DNA from: Oscillospiraceae bacterium NTUH-002-81 | GTDB lineage: Bacteria; Bacillota; Clostridia; Lachnospirales; Lachnospiraceae | DNA length: 64,000 bases | Reading direction: 5' to 3' | Assembly (NCBI GenBank): GCA_032620915.1 | Contig: CP136052.1 | Coordinates: forward strand, 3,170,001-3,234,000 | Made by a program: the position numbers and the translations under genes | Notes under the pieces: generated by a model | The model's input: the letters and a program-made list of their open reading frames with translations, nothing else | The model's database searches: none | Told to the model about the DNA's origin: nothing | Part shown: positions 1-8,899 of the stretch, piece by piece | Layout of the letters: each line of letters begins with the position of its first letter | How positions within the stretch are numbered: position 1 is the stretch's first letter

Positions 1-433
1 TTTTTTTATTTCAGAAAAGCAATCGCCTAAATCGCTCTGCACGTATTTTGAACCTCGAAACTCTTCTGCCCCCCCCGGAAATTTTATGAATTACCTTATA
101 TTCTTCATTATAAGTTGCGCCACAAATAACACCTCCCTGATTTAGGATCCATTCGCCTAACGGTGTTACAAATCCTCCAGAGGTACTTGTAGAAACAATT
201 TCTACGTCCTTTGCTCTGAGTACGTATGCTTTTCTATCAAACATTTTAGACTCGATTTTATTTTCAATAGGACAAGCAGAATCGCACAATTTGCAATCTA
301 TACACTTTGAAATTTCCACGAATGGATATAAAAAGCCCTCTTGATCCTGCTGCATACTTATAGCTTTTTTCGGGCATACACTATAGCATGCCGTACATCC
401 ACAGCAATCTGCTTTATTCTTCACTACAATCAT
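1..433 (-). pseudogene. F420H2-dehydrogenase beta-like Fe-S protein, frameshifted and cut by window edge
   Basis: Residues 10-20 hold a ferredoxin motif (C10, C13, C16, C20-P) and residues 44-54 a second one (C44, C47, C50, C54-P), as in coenzyme F420 hydrogenase/dehydrogenase beta-subunit-like proteins, which often sit beside pyruvyltransferases in polysaccharide loci. The ATG at 433 follows AAGGAG. The frame breaks at a run of eight C on the plus strand (69-76). With one base fewer, the next frame continues as EEFRGSKYVQSDLGDCF, the conserved start of the beta domain, and runs off the window at position 1. The open frame as written instead ends at 11 after an unrelated tail. The role in glycan synthesis is unknown; a redox reaction on a sugar or on a nitrogenous group is a guess. 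The frameshift may be a sequencing error or slippage. Confidence 0.8.
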
Positions 434-456
434 TAAGCACTTTCTCCTTCCATCCT

Positions 457-1593
457 TTATAGTTTTTCAGCAACATTCAAATACAGTTGTGCAAGTGTAT
501 CTGCTGTCTGCTGAATATCATAACCTGCCTGCTCCAATATTTTTCTTTCACTTTTCCTTTGCACATTCATATACTTCAAAACATGTTCCGCCCACACATC
601 AGGTTTTTCTTGAAGAGAAAGGAATTCTGTATTTGAAGTTAAGCCTACTTCTTTTGTTATTGCATCGGAGAAAACACATGGCAATCCGCTCGCCTGTGCC
701 TCAACCCCCGTGACCGGAAGACCTTCATGCAAAGATGGCATTACAAAAATATCCATTGCCTGCCACATTTTATTCATTTCATTTGAAGCTCCATAAAAAA
801 TTACAGCGTCTTCAATTCCTAATGTCCTAGCCTTATTTTTCATCGCTTCTTGTAGTTCACCAACGCCAAATAAAAGTAACACAGTATTTGGATTTTTTCG
901 GTGTACTGCTTGAAAGATGTCCAGCAAAAAGCTGTGATTTTTTTGATCAGAAAACCGTCCAGCATGTCCTACAACATACTTACCTTCCAGATTCAGCTTT
1001 TTTCGTATTTCTCGACGAACAGCTTCATTATAATCATATTTCTCCAAATCAATTCCATTCGGAAGTACTGAACACCTACCAGATTCAATAATTGACCTCG
1101 GAAATAGAAATCTTGCAGCTAGTTCTGAACAGCCATAAAAGTTATCGCAAAAGAGTGGAATTAATGGCTTTAAGATTTTGCTTATAAATCGAATTCCATT
1201 ACCTGCTGCTCCAAAGCCAGCATTGTGACTATGTATTGTAATATATTGAACTCCACCCAATTTTGCGCCAATAATATTTGTCATATCTGCTGCACAATCC
1301 GCATTATAATGTAGGATTTTAATATGATTTCTCTTGCAGACTTTCCGAATTTCATTAATTCTCCAAATTCTTCTAAAAGGTCTAAATTTCACATTATCCG
1401 CTGAGGCAACATACTTTTTACTTCCCAATGAAAGAACTTTGTCTTCCATAGGTTCGTGCCTATCATGAAAAACAAGATAGTCAAAATTTATTTTAGATCT
1501 GTCCAGGTGTTCCTGGATATGAATCATCATATTAGTTACACCTCCAACACCAAGCGGAGATGTCACCAATACTCTAACTACTTCATTATTCAT
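457..1593 (-). CDS. GT4-family glycosyltransferase (EpsF-like)
   Basis: A two-Rossmann (GT-B) glycosyltransferase of about 378 residues. The N-terminal half has the VTSPLGVGGVTNMM loop. The C-terminal GT1/GT4 domain shows VGHAGRFSDQKNH and the acidic E-x7-E region around PSLHEGLPVTGVEAQASG, the nucleotide-sugar binding site of retaining GT4 enzymes. The start at 1593 is preferred over an in-frame ATG at 1626 because GAAAGGA lies about 10 bases upstream of it. It should add one sugar to a lipid-linked repeat unit on the cytoplasmic face; donor and acceptor cannot be read from sequence. It lies 23 bases upstream of the F420-dehydrogenase-like gene and downstream of the pyruvyltransferase-like gene, in the same operon, within the AT-rich left part of the window. 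Confidence 0.88.
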   Translation of the reverse strand: MNNEVVRVLVTSPLGVGGVTNMMIHIQEHLDRSKINFDYLVFHDRHEPMEDKVLSLGSKKYVASADNVKFRPFRRIWRINEIRKVCKRNHIKILHYNADCAADMTNIIGAKLGGVQYITIHSHNAGFGAAGNGIRFISKILKPLIPLFCDNFYGCSELAARFLFPRSIIESGRCSVLPNGIDLEKYDYNEAVRREIRKKLNLEGKYVVGHAGRFSDQKNHSFLLDIFQAVHRKNPNTVLLLFGVGELQEAMKNKARTLGIEDAVIFYGASNEMNKMWQAMDIFVMPSLHEGLPVTGVEAQASGLPCVFSDAITKEVGLTSNTEFLSLQEKPDVWAEHVLKYMNVQRKSERKILEQAGYDIQQTADTLAQLYLNVAEKL

Positions 1594-1656
1594 ATAATAT
1601 TTATCCTTTCGCAGCGACAATCTCATGCATTATTTCATATTCCTATTTCGGCACGA

Positions 1657-2826
1657 TTACACACGCTTTCTAATTTCTTTCAATACAGTATTTAAATATT
1701 GATCTGTTACCTGCTTAAGGTTTTTATATTTTTCCCCTACAGCTTTATAATCAATATCATCTTTTACAACGTCTGATAAGTCCATTCCATTTTTATAACG
1801 CCGACTTTCTAGACCAAAATTCACACACAGGGTATCAATACGAGAATTTTTTGAAAAGCTGGAATTTTCAGCATATCTGTTAAATACCACAAACTGCTTT
1901 TCATTAAGAATAGAAAATGCAGTCCCGTGGAAAGAATCTGTGCAGACATACTCTGCATTTCGCAGAAGATTCAGAAATCTCTCTGGGCTCACGTCATACG
2001 GAGCAAAGTCTCCAAAGTTTTCATCTTCTTCTACATACTGATCCATGTGTCGCAATGCAACGACTTTCATGCCCTTGTCGCGAGCTAATTTCTTTACTGC
2101 ATTGCGATATTCCTGTGTGGCACCAAGGAAGTATGCGAAAATATATGGCTCATTGATTTCTCTTTTATTAGGAATTCTCTCCAGCCATTCGTTTCTACTC
2201 AAAAAGAAAACAGGGTCTAAAATCGTAGGAACATCTCGACCAGTCAATTCCTTGACAATCTCACTTCCTCGATTCTCACGCATACTAATGTATTCAATGC
2301 GATTCAAATACTGTATCGTTCTTTTCTTTTGATACCACGGAATTTCCTTTACTCCGAAACTAGAAGCAATTGAAATTTTTAGCGTGTCATCCGGAACAAA
2401 CATCAAATTGTAATAATTCGTTGGCAATCCTGCTGGACTCCAAAGCTGATCGCTTCCTGTTATAACCGCCAAATATTTCTTTCCACCCTCGCGTAATGCC
2501 GCATAGCCGATATACTCATCGGAGAAATCCTTAAAAGCCCATTTTTTGAATCCGGCAAATGCTTTCATACGAATTTCATTATTCTTTGCATACTCAGGAT
2601 GCTTTTTTAGACTAAGTTTTCTCTGAATTCCCTCAAATCTGCTATTAAACCAAACTGCATTAAAAAGACGCGGCACATCTTTCAGTGCTTCTGTCACAGT
2701 CTTCTTTCTAGTATATCGAACCAACTCATACTCAATATTTTGATTTTCCAAATAACTAACAGTTGCATATGCTTGCAATATGCCTCCGTAATTTTCATGC
2801 ATATATTTTATGCATACTCCAACCAT
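1657..2826 (-). CDS. Polysaccharide pyruvyl transferase family protein
   Basis: About 389 residues with the family signature at the N-terminus (ENYGGILQAYA, residues 11-21) and the mid-protein GSDQLWSP motif, then a C-terminal region with YVCTDSFHGTAFSI, all typical of the polysaccharide pyruvyl transferase (CsaB/PssM-like) fold. Known members transfer pyruvate from phosphoenolpyruvate to a sugar as a ketal, although many members in such loci are uncharacterised. The start at 2826 is chosen over the ATG at 2850 because GAGGAG sits 8 bases before it. The neighbouring F420-dehydrogenase-like protein is a frequent companion of this family. The gene is AT-rich compared with the rest of the locus. 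Confidence 0.87.
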   Translation of the reverse strand: MVGVCIKYMHENYGGILQAYATVSYLENQNIEYELVRYTRKKTVTEALKDVPRLFNAVWFNSRFEGIQRKLSLKKHPEYAKNNEIRMKAFAGFKKWAFKDFSDEYIGYAALREGGKKYLAVITGSDQLWSPAGLPTNYYNLMFVPDDTLKISIASSFGVKEIPWYQKKRTIQYLNRIEYISMRENRGSEIVKELTGRDVPTILDPVFFLSRNEWLERIPNKREINEPYIFAYFLGATQEYRNAVKKLARDKGMKVVALRHMDQYVEEDENFGDFAPYDVSPERFLNLLRNAEYVCTDSFHGTAFSILNEKQFVVFNRYAENSSFSKNSRIDTLCVNFGLESRRYKNGMDLSDVVKDDIDYKAVGEKYKNLKQVTDQYLNTVLKEIRKRV

Positions 2827-2853
2827 TTTAAACTCTCCTCTATGCTGCACATC

Positions 2854-4168
2854 TTACTTTTTCAGCAGTTCCTCATATATTGCCTGATACTTCTCGTTTT
2901 TTTTCTGCCAGGTATACTTTTCTGCTTTCTTCCGTGCGTTTTTTCCACGCCTTGTTACTTCATCAGGATAAGCAATACATTCAAAAATTGCCTTTTTTAA
3001 ATTCTCAATGTATTCCTCTTTCGAGTTTCCTCCATAAAGCCAACCGGTGTTTTCATCAAAAAGAGTTGCTCCGCCAAACTTATTAATGGTGATAACCGGA
3101 ATACCTTTTGACATTGCCTCCAGTAAGACCGTGCCTGTCGTCTCTCGAATGCTCGGCATAATAAATACATCCGCACCTGCATATTCCTTTTCCATTTCCA
3201 TATAGGGAATAGAACCCATGCAGTGCACATGCTCAGACAAGTTCAAGTCTTCCTTACCGCGTTTACGTAGATGCTCAAGTTCCGGGCCATCGCCTACAAC
3301 TCTAACCTGATATCTAGTTTCCTGCGGAATTCTCATCAATGCATCAAAAAGAAAATCCAAGCCCTTTCGATATATCATTCTTCCAGCAACCAGAAAGACG
3401 CATTCTTCATTTCTGCCCTTTTCATTGCAAGTATCTTTAATATCATTTATATCTACCGCAACCTCAGTCACTGGCTCATCACTTACATTGTAATTCTTCA
3501 TTCACTTTTTCCTTTTCTGTCCAGCTCACCAATTCGTCCGGTCTTAATCCGTTATCAAAGGCTAATTCATACGGACAGTTTAGTTCTGCCCCCTCTACGA
3601 GGAATTCTTGAGTCTCTTTATTCGCAAACATAATATAGTCGCAGCGATTTAGTTTGCCAGTGATTCTCAGTTTAAAACGATACCAGCGATTTATCCCTGA
3701 GCGAACGACTTCAATGATTTCATGCCCCTTTGCGTAATCTTTTAATCCATTAGGCAAAGACTCTCCTCCGCCAAGTGGTCCGCAGACGAATTTGATATTT
3801 GCTATCTTTCCATAGTCTCCAATTGCACGGAATTCAATTGGCGTAATCTGATGAATAACGTCAATTTTTTGATCCGCACAGATTTTTTTTGCGAGAGGAA
3901 GTACCCGTCTATTCCACACATTAAGTCTTCCAGAATACATAAATCCCTTGAAGATTTTTTTGTAAAAATTAGGGATGTCAACATAATAAAACTTTATATT
4001 TTCAAGTGGGTGACTCTGCAAATATTTTTCGACTGGTTCACGTTGTTCTTCTTTTGTAATTACATAAACTTTATTTGTTTTTGAACTTTCATAAGGAACG
4101 CACCAACCGATTTTATCTTCACTTCCAGCAAAAGGGTTACATGAATAAGCTATATACAGGATATTCAT
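2854..4168 (-). pseudogene. GT4 glycosyltransferase split into two frames
   Basis: Two overlapping frames together make one normal GT4 protein. The N-half (3479-4168, ATG at 4168 overlapping the TGA of the radical SAM gene) has the LYIAYSCNPFAGSEDKIGW opening and the Rossmann region with CGPLGGGES. The C-half (2854-3501) begins at a chance ATG preceded directly by a stop and carries VAGRMIYRKG, VVGDGPE, and the ADVFIMPSIRETTG acidic donor-binding site. They overlap by 23 bases in different frames, so neither half should be functional alone. Joining needs a single extra base removed somewhere in 3479-3500; no long homopolymer marks the place. It could be a true mutation or a sequence error. 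Two separate interacting polypeptides are unlikely because the break falls at the domain boundary without a ribosome site for the second half. Confidence 0.8.
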
Positions 4169-5349
4169 CACTTCGTCTCCATCTGCTGTGCAATATCAGC
4201 ATCCACGATTTCCTCGCCAGTCTTATGCTTCAGCTGTTCCTTGGATGCTTCACTCAGACCGTTGTTGATCACACAGTTCATATCGCAGGTGCTACACTTA
4301 TCCAGATCCTCTTTAGTAACCTTACCATCGCGATAGTCACGGCAGATCTTCAGCTCATACATGCTGTACGGATGCTTGGTGAACAGAGCCTTGAACTTGT
4401 GAACCAGAACCCAGGTAGCAGGCTTCCAGATATACTTGTGCATAGCAGGGCTGACAGAACCGATCATCCAGCAGTCACGGTCGCAGCAGCGAACCTTTGC
4501 ACGAACTGTCTCTGCTTCCGGGCTGTTCCACAGCTCATCCCAAGTCTGATTGTTCAGGTTTCCCATGACCTCTTTGTCCTTGGTACCGTTGCAAGGCATA
4601 ACATCGCCATACGGGTCGATGAAGAAGGTATCAAAGCTCATATCGCAAGGCAGCAGACGCTTCTGGCCATAGATGTAATTGATCAGGCCGTGGTTAAAGT
4701 AAGCACGGAACCACTTCTTCGGGCTATTGCTGCGGAGCAGTTCGTTGACCAGATTCTCGAAGTTCTTTGCCACCATCGGACGGTCGTGGATAATGTTCTT
4801 CGCCTCAACGAAGTAGAAGCTGTTGTGCAGAGAAGCAGTTGCAAACTCCATGCCCATCTCGTCAGAGATCTTGTACAGCGGAACCAGGTCAGGAGCGTTT
4901 TTGTCCTGAACAGTCATACCGAAGCCGACATCCTTCATGCCCATCTCACGAAGCTTCTTCAGCGTGCCATAACCACGCTGGTAGCCATTCTGCAGGCCTC
5001 GGATCTCGTTGTTGGTCTTCTCCAGACCCTCGATGGAGATACGAATACCGATCTGCGGGAACTCTTTGCACAGGTCAACAATACGGTCAGTGAAGAAACC
5101 ATTAGTCGAAATAACGATACGGTCAGACTTCTTATACAGTTCACGCACAATATTTTTCAGGTCGGTACGGATGAACGGCTCGCCACCGGTGATATTGGTA
5201 AAGTACATCTTCGGCAGCTTCTTGATGGTTTCGATGCTGATTTCCTCTTCCGGCTTGGAAGGTGCTTTATAACGGTTGCACATAGAACAACGAGCGTTGC
5301 AGCGATAAGTGACGATGACCGTACCATTTAACTTCTTTTCTTCAGACAT
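4168..5349 (-). CDS. Radical SAM/SPASM domain protein
   Basis: A 393-residue protein with the radical SAM cluster motif C17-x3-C21-x2-C24 and GGEP at 55-58 for S-adenosylmethionine binding. The C-terminal third is cysteine-rich (LPCDMSF, VMPCNG, CCDRDCW, CSTCDMNC), the pattern of a SPASM/twitch domain that binds one or two further 4Fe-4S clusters. Such enzymes do radical chemistry on peptides or, in some polysaccharide and antibiotic loci, on sugars. Its start overlaps the end of the acyltransferase gene by 8 bases and its stop overlaps the next GT start, so it is translationally coupled to glycan genes; a sugar or amino-sugar substrate is therefore inferred. No small precursor-peptide gene is visible beside it. 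It marks the boundary between the AT-rich left end and the rest. Confidence 0.9.
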   Translation of the reverse strand: MSEEKKLNGTVIVTYRCNARCSMCNRYKAPSKPEEEISIETIKKLPKMYFTNITGGEPFIRTDLKNIVRELYKKSDRIVISTNGFFTDRIVDLCKEFPQIGIRISIEGLEKTNNEIRGLQNGYQRGYGTLKKLREMGMKDVGFGMTVQDKNAPDLVPLYKISDEMGMEFATASLHNSFYFVEAKNIIHDRPMVAKNFENLVNELLRSNSPKKWFRAYFNHGLINYIYGQKRLLPCDMSFDTFFIDPYGDVMPCNGTKDKEVMGNLNNQTWDELWNSPEAETVRAKVRCCDRDCWMIGSVSPAMHKYIWKPATWVLVHKFKALFTKHPYSMYELKICRDYRDGKVTKEDLDKCSTCDMNCVINNGLSEASKEQLKHKTGEEIVDADIAQQMETK

Positions 5350-6379
5350 GATTAACTCTCCTAACTCTCTCTTTTAAGAATGTTTCGACTTTATTTAAGA
5401 ACCACTTGGCACATACCGAGAACACAACCGAACCGCAGATGACTGCAGCTGCTGTGAAAACATATGCCAATAGGCCATTTCCAAATAGATGTACAAGGTG
5501 TAGCTTCTCAAGCACTCGATAAATTACCATGTGGCACAGGTAAATCTCGAAGCTGATACCACCGAGGAACTTGGCAACCGGATTGACCAGCACCCCCCGA
5601 TTGCATCCGAGGGTATAGACAAGTGCTGCCACACAGAAGAACAACATTGTGAGTGTAGAACCGCCTACTGCAAAATAGGCAACTGTGGCAATCAGTAAAA
5701 TCGCTCCTGCAATGACCTTATACTTCGATGCAAACTCAGCCAGTTCCTTTCGATAAAGGAAAATCAGGCCACCTACGATGAAATAAATAGCGTCATATAC
5801 AACGCTAGTCCTTGCACTAAACTTTATTACATGATTTGCATCAAAGAAATAACTGCTACACACCCAGTTAAACACCAGAGCCGCAACCGCTACTCCCCAT
5901 GCTCTCTTCTTGTTTCCAATCAGGAAACAGAAGAATGGAAACAGCATATAAAACACAAAAATGACTGCCAGCGTCCAACTTACGCCGATGACAGAAATAT
6001 TCGCATTTGGCAGAAGTCCCTGGCACAAAGTCAAGTTTGCGAAAACTTCAAACAGGGATTCCTTGCTCGGCGAAATCACAAATTCTAATGCACAAAGCAG
6101 TGCAAAATACGGCCAGATTTTGATGTACCGCTTCTTGTAGAAATCCTCCATGCTGATCTTCTGGTCAATAATTTTCTGGTAATAACCGCAACACATACCA
6201 AAGCCACTGACCATCATAAAAAGAAAAACGAGATTTGTGAATGATGGTATTAGCCGTTCAAACACAAATCCTCCTATCCCATATTCTCCATTTGCGCGAA
6301 CATGCATCAGCGCAATGCCAATAATGGCATACGCCTTCAAGCCGTCTATCCCCTCGTATCGATCTGCTTTTATAGCCAC
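5342..6379 (-). CDS. Acyltransferase 3 family membrane protein
   Basis: An integral membrane protein of about 345 residues with roughly ten hydrophobic segments. The N-terminus has the YEGIDGLKAYAIIGIALMHV opening typical of acyltransferase family 3 (OafA/WecH-like), with the His of that first helix as probable catalytic residue, and a K/R-rich loop FYKKRYIKIWPYF. These enzymes move acetyl or other acyl groups from the cytoplasm onto exported or lipid-linked sugars. The GTG start at 6379 is chosen because GTGAGGAGA lies just upstream; the longer frame from 6394 would contain that ribosome site. It is coupled to the downstream radical SAM gene. Decoration of the repeat unit is inferred from context. 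Confidence 0.87.
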   Translation of the reverse strand: MAIKADRYEGIDGLKAYAIIGIALMHVRANGEYGIGGFVFERLIPSFTNLVFLFMMVSGFGMCCGYYQKIIDQKISMEDFYKKRYIKIWPYFALLCALEFVISPSKESLFEVFANLTLCQGLLPNANISVIGVSWTLAVIFVFYMLFPFFCFLIGNKKRAWGVAVAALVFNWVCSSYFFDANHVIKFSARTSVVYDAIYFIVGGLIFLYRKELAEFASKYKVIAGAILLIATVAYFAVGGSTLTMLFFCVAALVYTLGCNRGVLVNPVAKFLGGISFEIYLCHMVIYRVLEKLHLVHLFGNGLLAYVFTAAAVICGSVVFSVCAKWFLNKVETFLKERVRRVNHV

Positions 6380-6403
6380 AAGTTTTCTCCTCACATACCA
6401 GTC

Positions 6404-7603
6404 TTACTGATACACCTTCATAATTTTCTCGTAATACTCATCAATGGTATCAAAGCTGATGTCCTTACAGTTCGCACTGTACTCCGCACACAGCTTCTTA
6501 TCACCCCAGAGCTTCTCGATCTTCTTCTTCAGATCTTCGGCATTACCGCTCTCAAACAACTCGCCGGTCTTACCAACCTGAATCAGTTCCGGGATGCCAC
6601 CGATGTTCGCTCCCAGCACCGGCGTGCCGTACATCTGGGATTCCATCACAGAGAACGGGCAGTTCTCATACCACTCAGAAGGGTAAATGGAGAACCGTGC
6701 CTCACGGATGAGCTTTTCCAGTGCCTCGCCTTTCTGGAAGCCAACGTTCTTGATGTTCTTAATACCATTTACTGTCTCTTCCAGAGGACCGGTGCCAGCG
6801 AAGATGAACTGTACATCCGGCAGTTCCTTACAGACCTTGATGAGCGTGCCGATACCCTTCTCCTCCGAAAAGCGCCCAAAGTAAAGGATGTAATCCTTCT
6901 TTTCCGTTTCCTTCCACTCCACCTTATCGATGAAGTTGTGCATTGCGATTGTCTTAGTTGCAAACAACGGATTCGTGTCCATCTTGCTCTTCATGAACTC
7001 AGAGCAGCAGATCATAGTGTCAATGTACTTGTAGGTACCCTTCCCCTTCCAGAACTCAGCCTCCATCATACCGATAGCAGATTTCGCCGTGGAACCGTGG
7101 ATGCACTTGCCTTTCATGCAGTTCACGAAATGGCCGCCGAGGCACTTCTCACAGTTCTGGTGGGTGTTCGGATTGTTCAGCATGTGGTTCGGGCAGACCA
7201 GCTGGTAGTCATGTGCCGTGAAGATGATCTTACAATCTCTTCCGGTCTCCTTGCGCCACTTCACGATTCCCAGAATGATGGAAGGTGTCAGTTGGTAGTT
7301 GAAGTTGTTCAGGTGACAGACATCCGGCTTGAAGTCGTCTAGTACCAGTCTTAATTTTTCTCTTGCTTCCTTGCTATAGATAGTTTTGATGGGGTAAGTC
7401 AGCTTGCTCAGTTTGCTGCCGCCGTGGAAGTCCATATCAGATGTATAAGCATTGACACGGTTACCCACGCAGCGGCCTTCATGCTCCATACCGAAGTACT
7501 GAACTTCATGTCCCATCTGTTCCAGATGTTCACCTAATTTAAATATGTAGGTTTCTGAGCCACCATTTGGATACAGAAACTTATTTATTATCAATACTCT
7601 CAT
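6404..7603 (-). CDS. GT4-family glycosyltransferase
   Basis: A 399-residue GT-B glycosyltransferase. The N-terminus reads MRVLIINKFLYPNGGSETY, a typical GT4 acceptor-domain glycine loop. A cysteine-rich insertion around residues 145-170 (CPNH, CEKC, NCMKGKC) is a recurrent feature of one GT4 subfamily. The C-terminal domain has YFGRFSEEKG and the donor-site region PSEWYENCPFSVMESQMYG with the E-x7-E pattern. It acts in the cytoplasm on a lipid-linked acceptor; the sugar is unknown. It starts 4 bases after the DUF1972-type GT and is followed by the acyltransferase, so it belongs to the same operon. Confidence 0.9.
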   Translation of the reverse strand: MRVLIINKFLYPNGGSETYIFKLGEHLEQMGHEVQYFGMEHEGRCVGNRVNAYTSDMDFHGGSKLSKLTYPIKTIYSKEAREKLRLVLDDFKPDVCHLNNFNYQLTPSIILGIVKWRKETGRDCKIIFTAHDYQLVCPNHMLNNPNTHQNCEKCLGGHFVNCMKGKCIHGSTAKSAIGMMEAEFWKGKGTYKYIDTMICCSEFMKSKMDTNPLFATKTIAMHNFIDKVEWKETEKKDYILYFGRFSEEKGIGTLIKVCKELPDVQFIFAGTGPLEETVNGIKNIKNVGFQKGEALEKLIREARFSIYPSEWYENCPFSVMESQMYGTPVLGANIGGIPELIQVGKTGELFESGNAEDLKKKIEKLWGDKKLCAEYSANCKDISFDTIDEYYEKIMKVYQ

Positions 7604-7606
7604 CTA

Positions 7607-8758
7607 TTATTTTCTCCTGTACAGTTTCATCGTTTCCTTTACAACTTCATCCCAGTTATATTTCTCACAGATAAAATCAGCTGCCTGACTCTTCATTTTC
7701 ATAACCAGTTCAGGATGGTCACAGGCGTCTTGCAATTTTTCTTGTAAGTCCTCTACATCCGATTTTTTGAAAATCAATGCCTTATCTTCCACAACCTCAG
7801 CGCACTCTGGAATGTCGGAAACCAGACAGCAATTACCATAGCTCATTGCTTCCAGCAGACTTAAGGGCATTCCTTCCAGATCAGACGGCAATGTGTAAAT
7901 GTAAGCGTTGCTGTACAGTTCGTCCAACATCGCTCCCTGCACAAACCCGGTAAAGAGAATCCGATCGTCACCCTTCGCCAGTTCTTTCAATTCCTCCATA
8001 AAGGAATCCGTATCGCTGGAGCCGCCTGCGATGACCAATTTTTTATCTGTCTTGACATTCTTAAAGGCCTCAACCAGATATCGAATCCCCTTCTCCGGCA
8101 CCAGACGACCAAGGAATAATATGTAGGAATCTTTTTTCAATTCAAAATGATCCGTGATCAGGTTTGCTTCCCGAATCTGCGGTCTATTGACACCATTAGG
8201 GATAAAATGCGTCTCCCTTCCGTATGTTTCCATGAAATACTTCTGCACGCCTTTGCTTAGAACAATGATTTCGTCTGCATATTTCACGGCATTTTTTTCT
8301 CCGCCACGAATAAACTTGGATGCAACGCTCCCGCGCCATTTTTCGCGATCCCAGTCCAAACCATGTACCGTGTTGATGACACGCTTGCCAAAAAGTTTCG
8401 GTAACCAACAGAAAAAGGCCGGGCCTTCCGCATGGATATGTACCACATCGTATCTTCCAAATGCACTGTAAAGAGTCGCGAAAAAGGAAGCGCTTACCGC
8501 TGCCAGTCCTTTTTTATCTATGGTCGGCACATATTTCATGCGGATTCCCTGATATTCATTGACTCTCTTTTCATCAAATTCTTTTCCGCTCACATGATGT
8601 CCGCTGCGGTTGTAAACAGTCACCTGCTGTCCCAGTTTCACCATGCGAACTGCCAGCTGTTCCACGACGATTTCAATACCGCCCTGTCGGCTGGGAATGG
8701 TTTTATGTCCAAGGATTGCCACCCGAAGCGGCCGTTCCTTCTTTTTTTCTGCTTTCAT
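7607..8758 (-). CDS. GT4 glycosyltransferase with DUF1972-type N-domain
   Basis: A 383-residue GT-B enzyme. The opening VAILGHKTIPSRQGGIEIVVE matches the DUF1972 N-terminal domain of rhamnosyl- and related transferases that often add the second sugar after the priming enzyme (the motif is given here over positions 12-31). The C-terminal GT4 domain shows LFLGRLVPEKG, VIAGGSSDTD and LPSDLEGMPLSLLEAMSYG. Lying directly downstream of the priming glycosylphosphotransferase fits an early step in repeat-unit assembly, which is inference. The protein starts at an ATG at 8758; the 141 bases upstream to the sugar transferase contain no other gene. Confidence 0.88.
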   Translation of the reverse strand: MKAEKKKERPLRVAILGHKTIPSRQGGIEIVVEQLAVRMVKLGQQVTVYNRSGHHVSGKEFDEKRVNEYQGIRMKYVPTIDKKGLAAVSASFFATLYSAFGRYDVVHIHAEGPAFFCWLPKLFGKRVINTVHGLDWDREKWRGSVASKFIRGGEKNAVKYADEIIVLSKGVQKYFMETYGRETHFIPNGVNRPQIREANLITDHFELKKDSYILFLGRLVPEKGIRYLVEAFKNVKTDKKLVIAGGSSDTDSFMEELKELAKGDDRILFTGFVQGAMLDELYSNAYIYTLPSDLEGMPLSLLEAMSYGNCCLVSDIPECAEVVEDKALIFKKSDVEDLQEKLQDACDHPELVMKMKSQAADFICEKYNWDEVVKETMKLYRRK

Positions 8759-8899
8759 CCTGACGATCCTCTAAATCCTTATAATTACAACAAAGTCCGC
8801 ACCACCCTATACTTTCCCGTACACGGTGCTGCGGCCTGACTGTTTCCTTATTTTTTCATACCAGATTCTTTTCCATCATGCGCAATCTCCCCGCAGCAG

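Noticed and set aside
4075..5331. 418-codon open frame on the plus strand opposite the radical SAM gene
   Set aside because: It is antisense to a well-supported gene with full motifs; the translated frame is His/Val/Leu-rich with no recognisable domain and no ribosome site.
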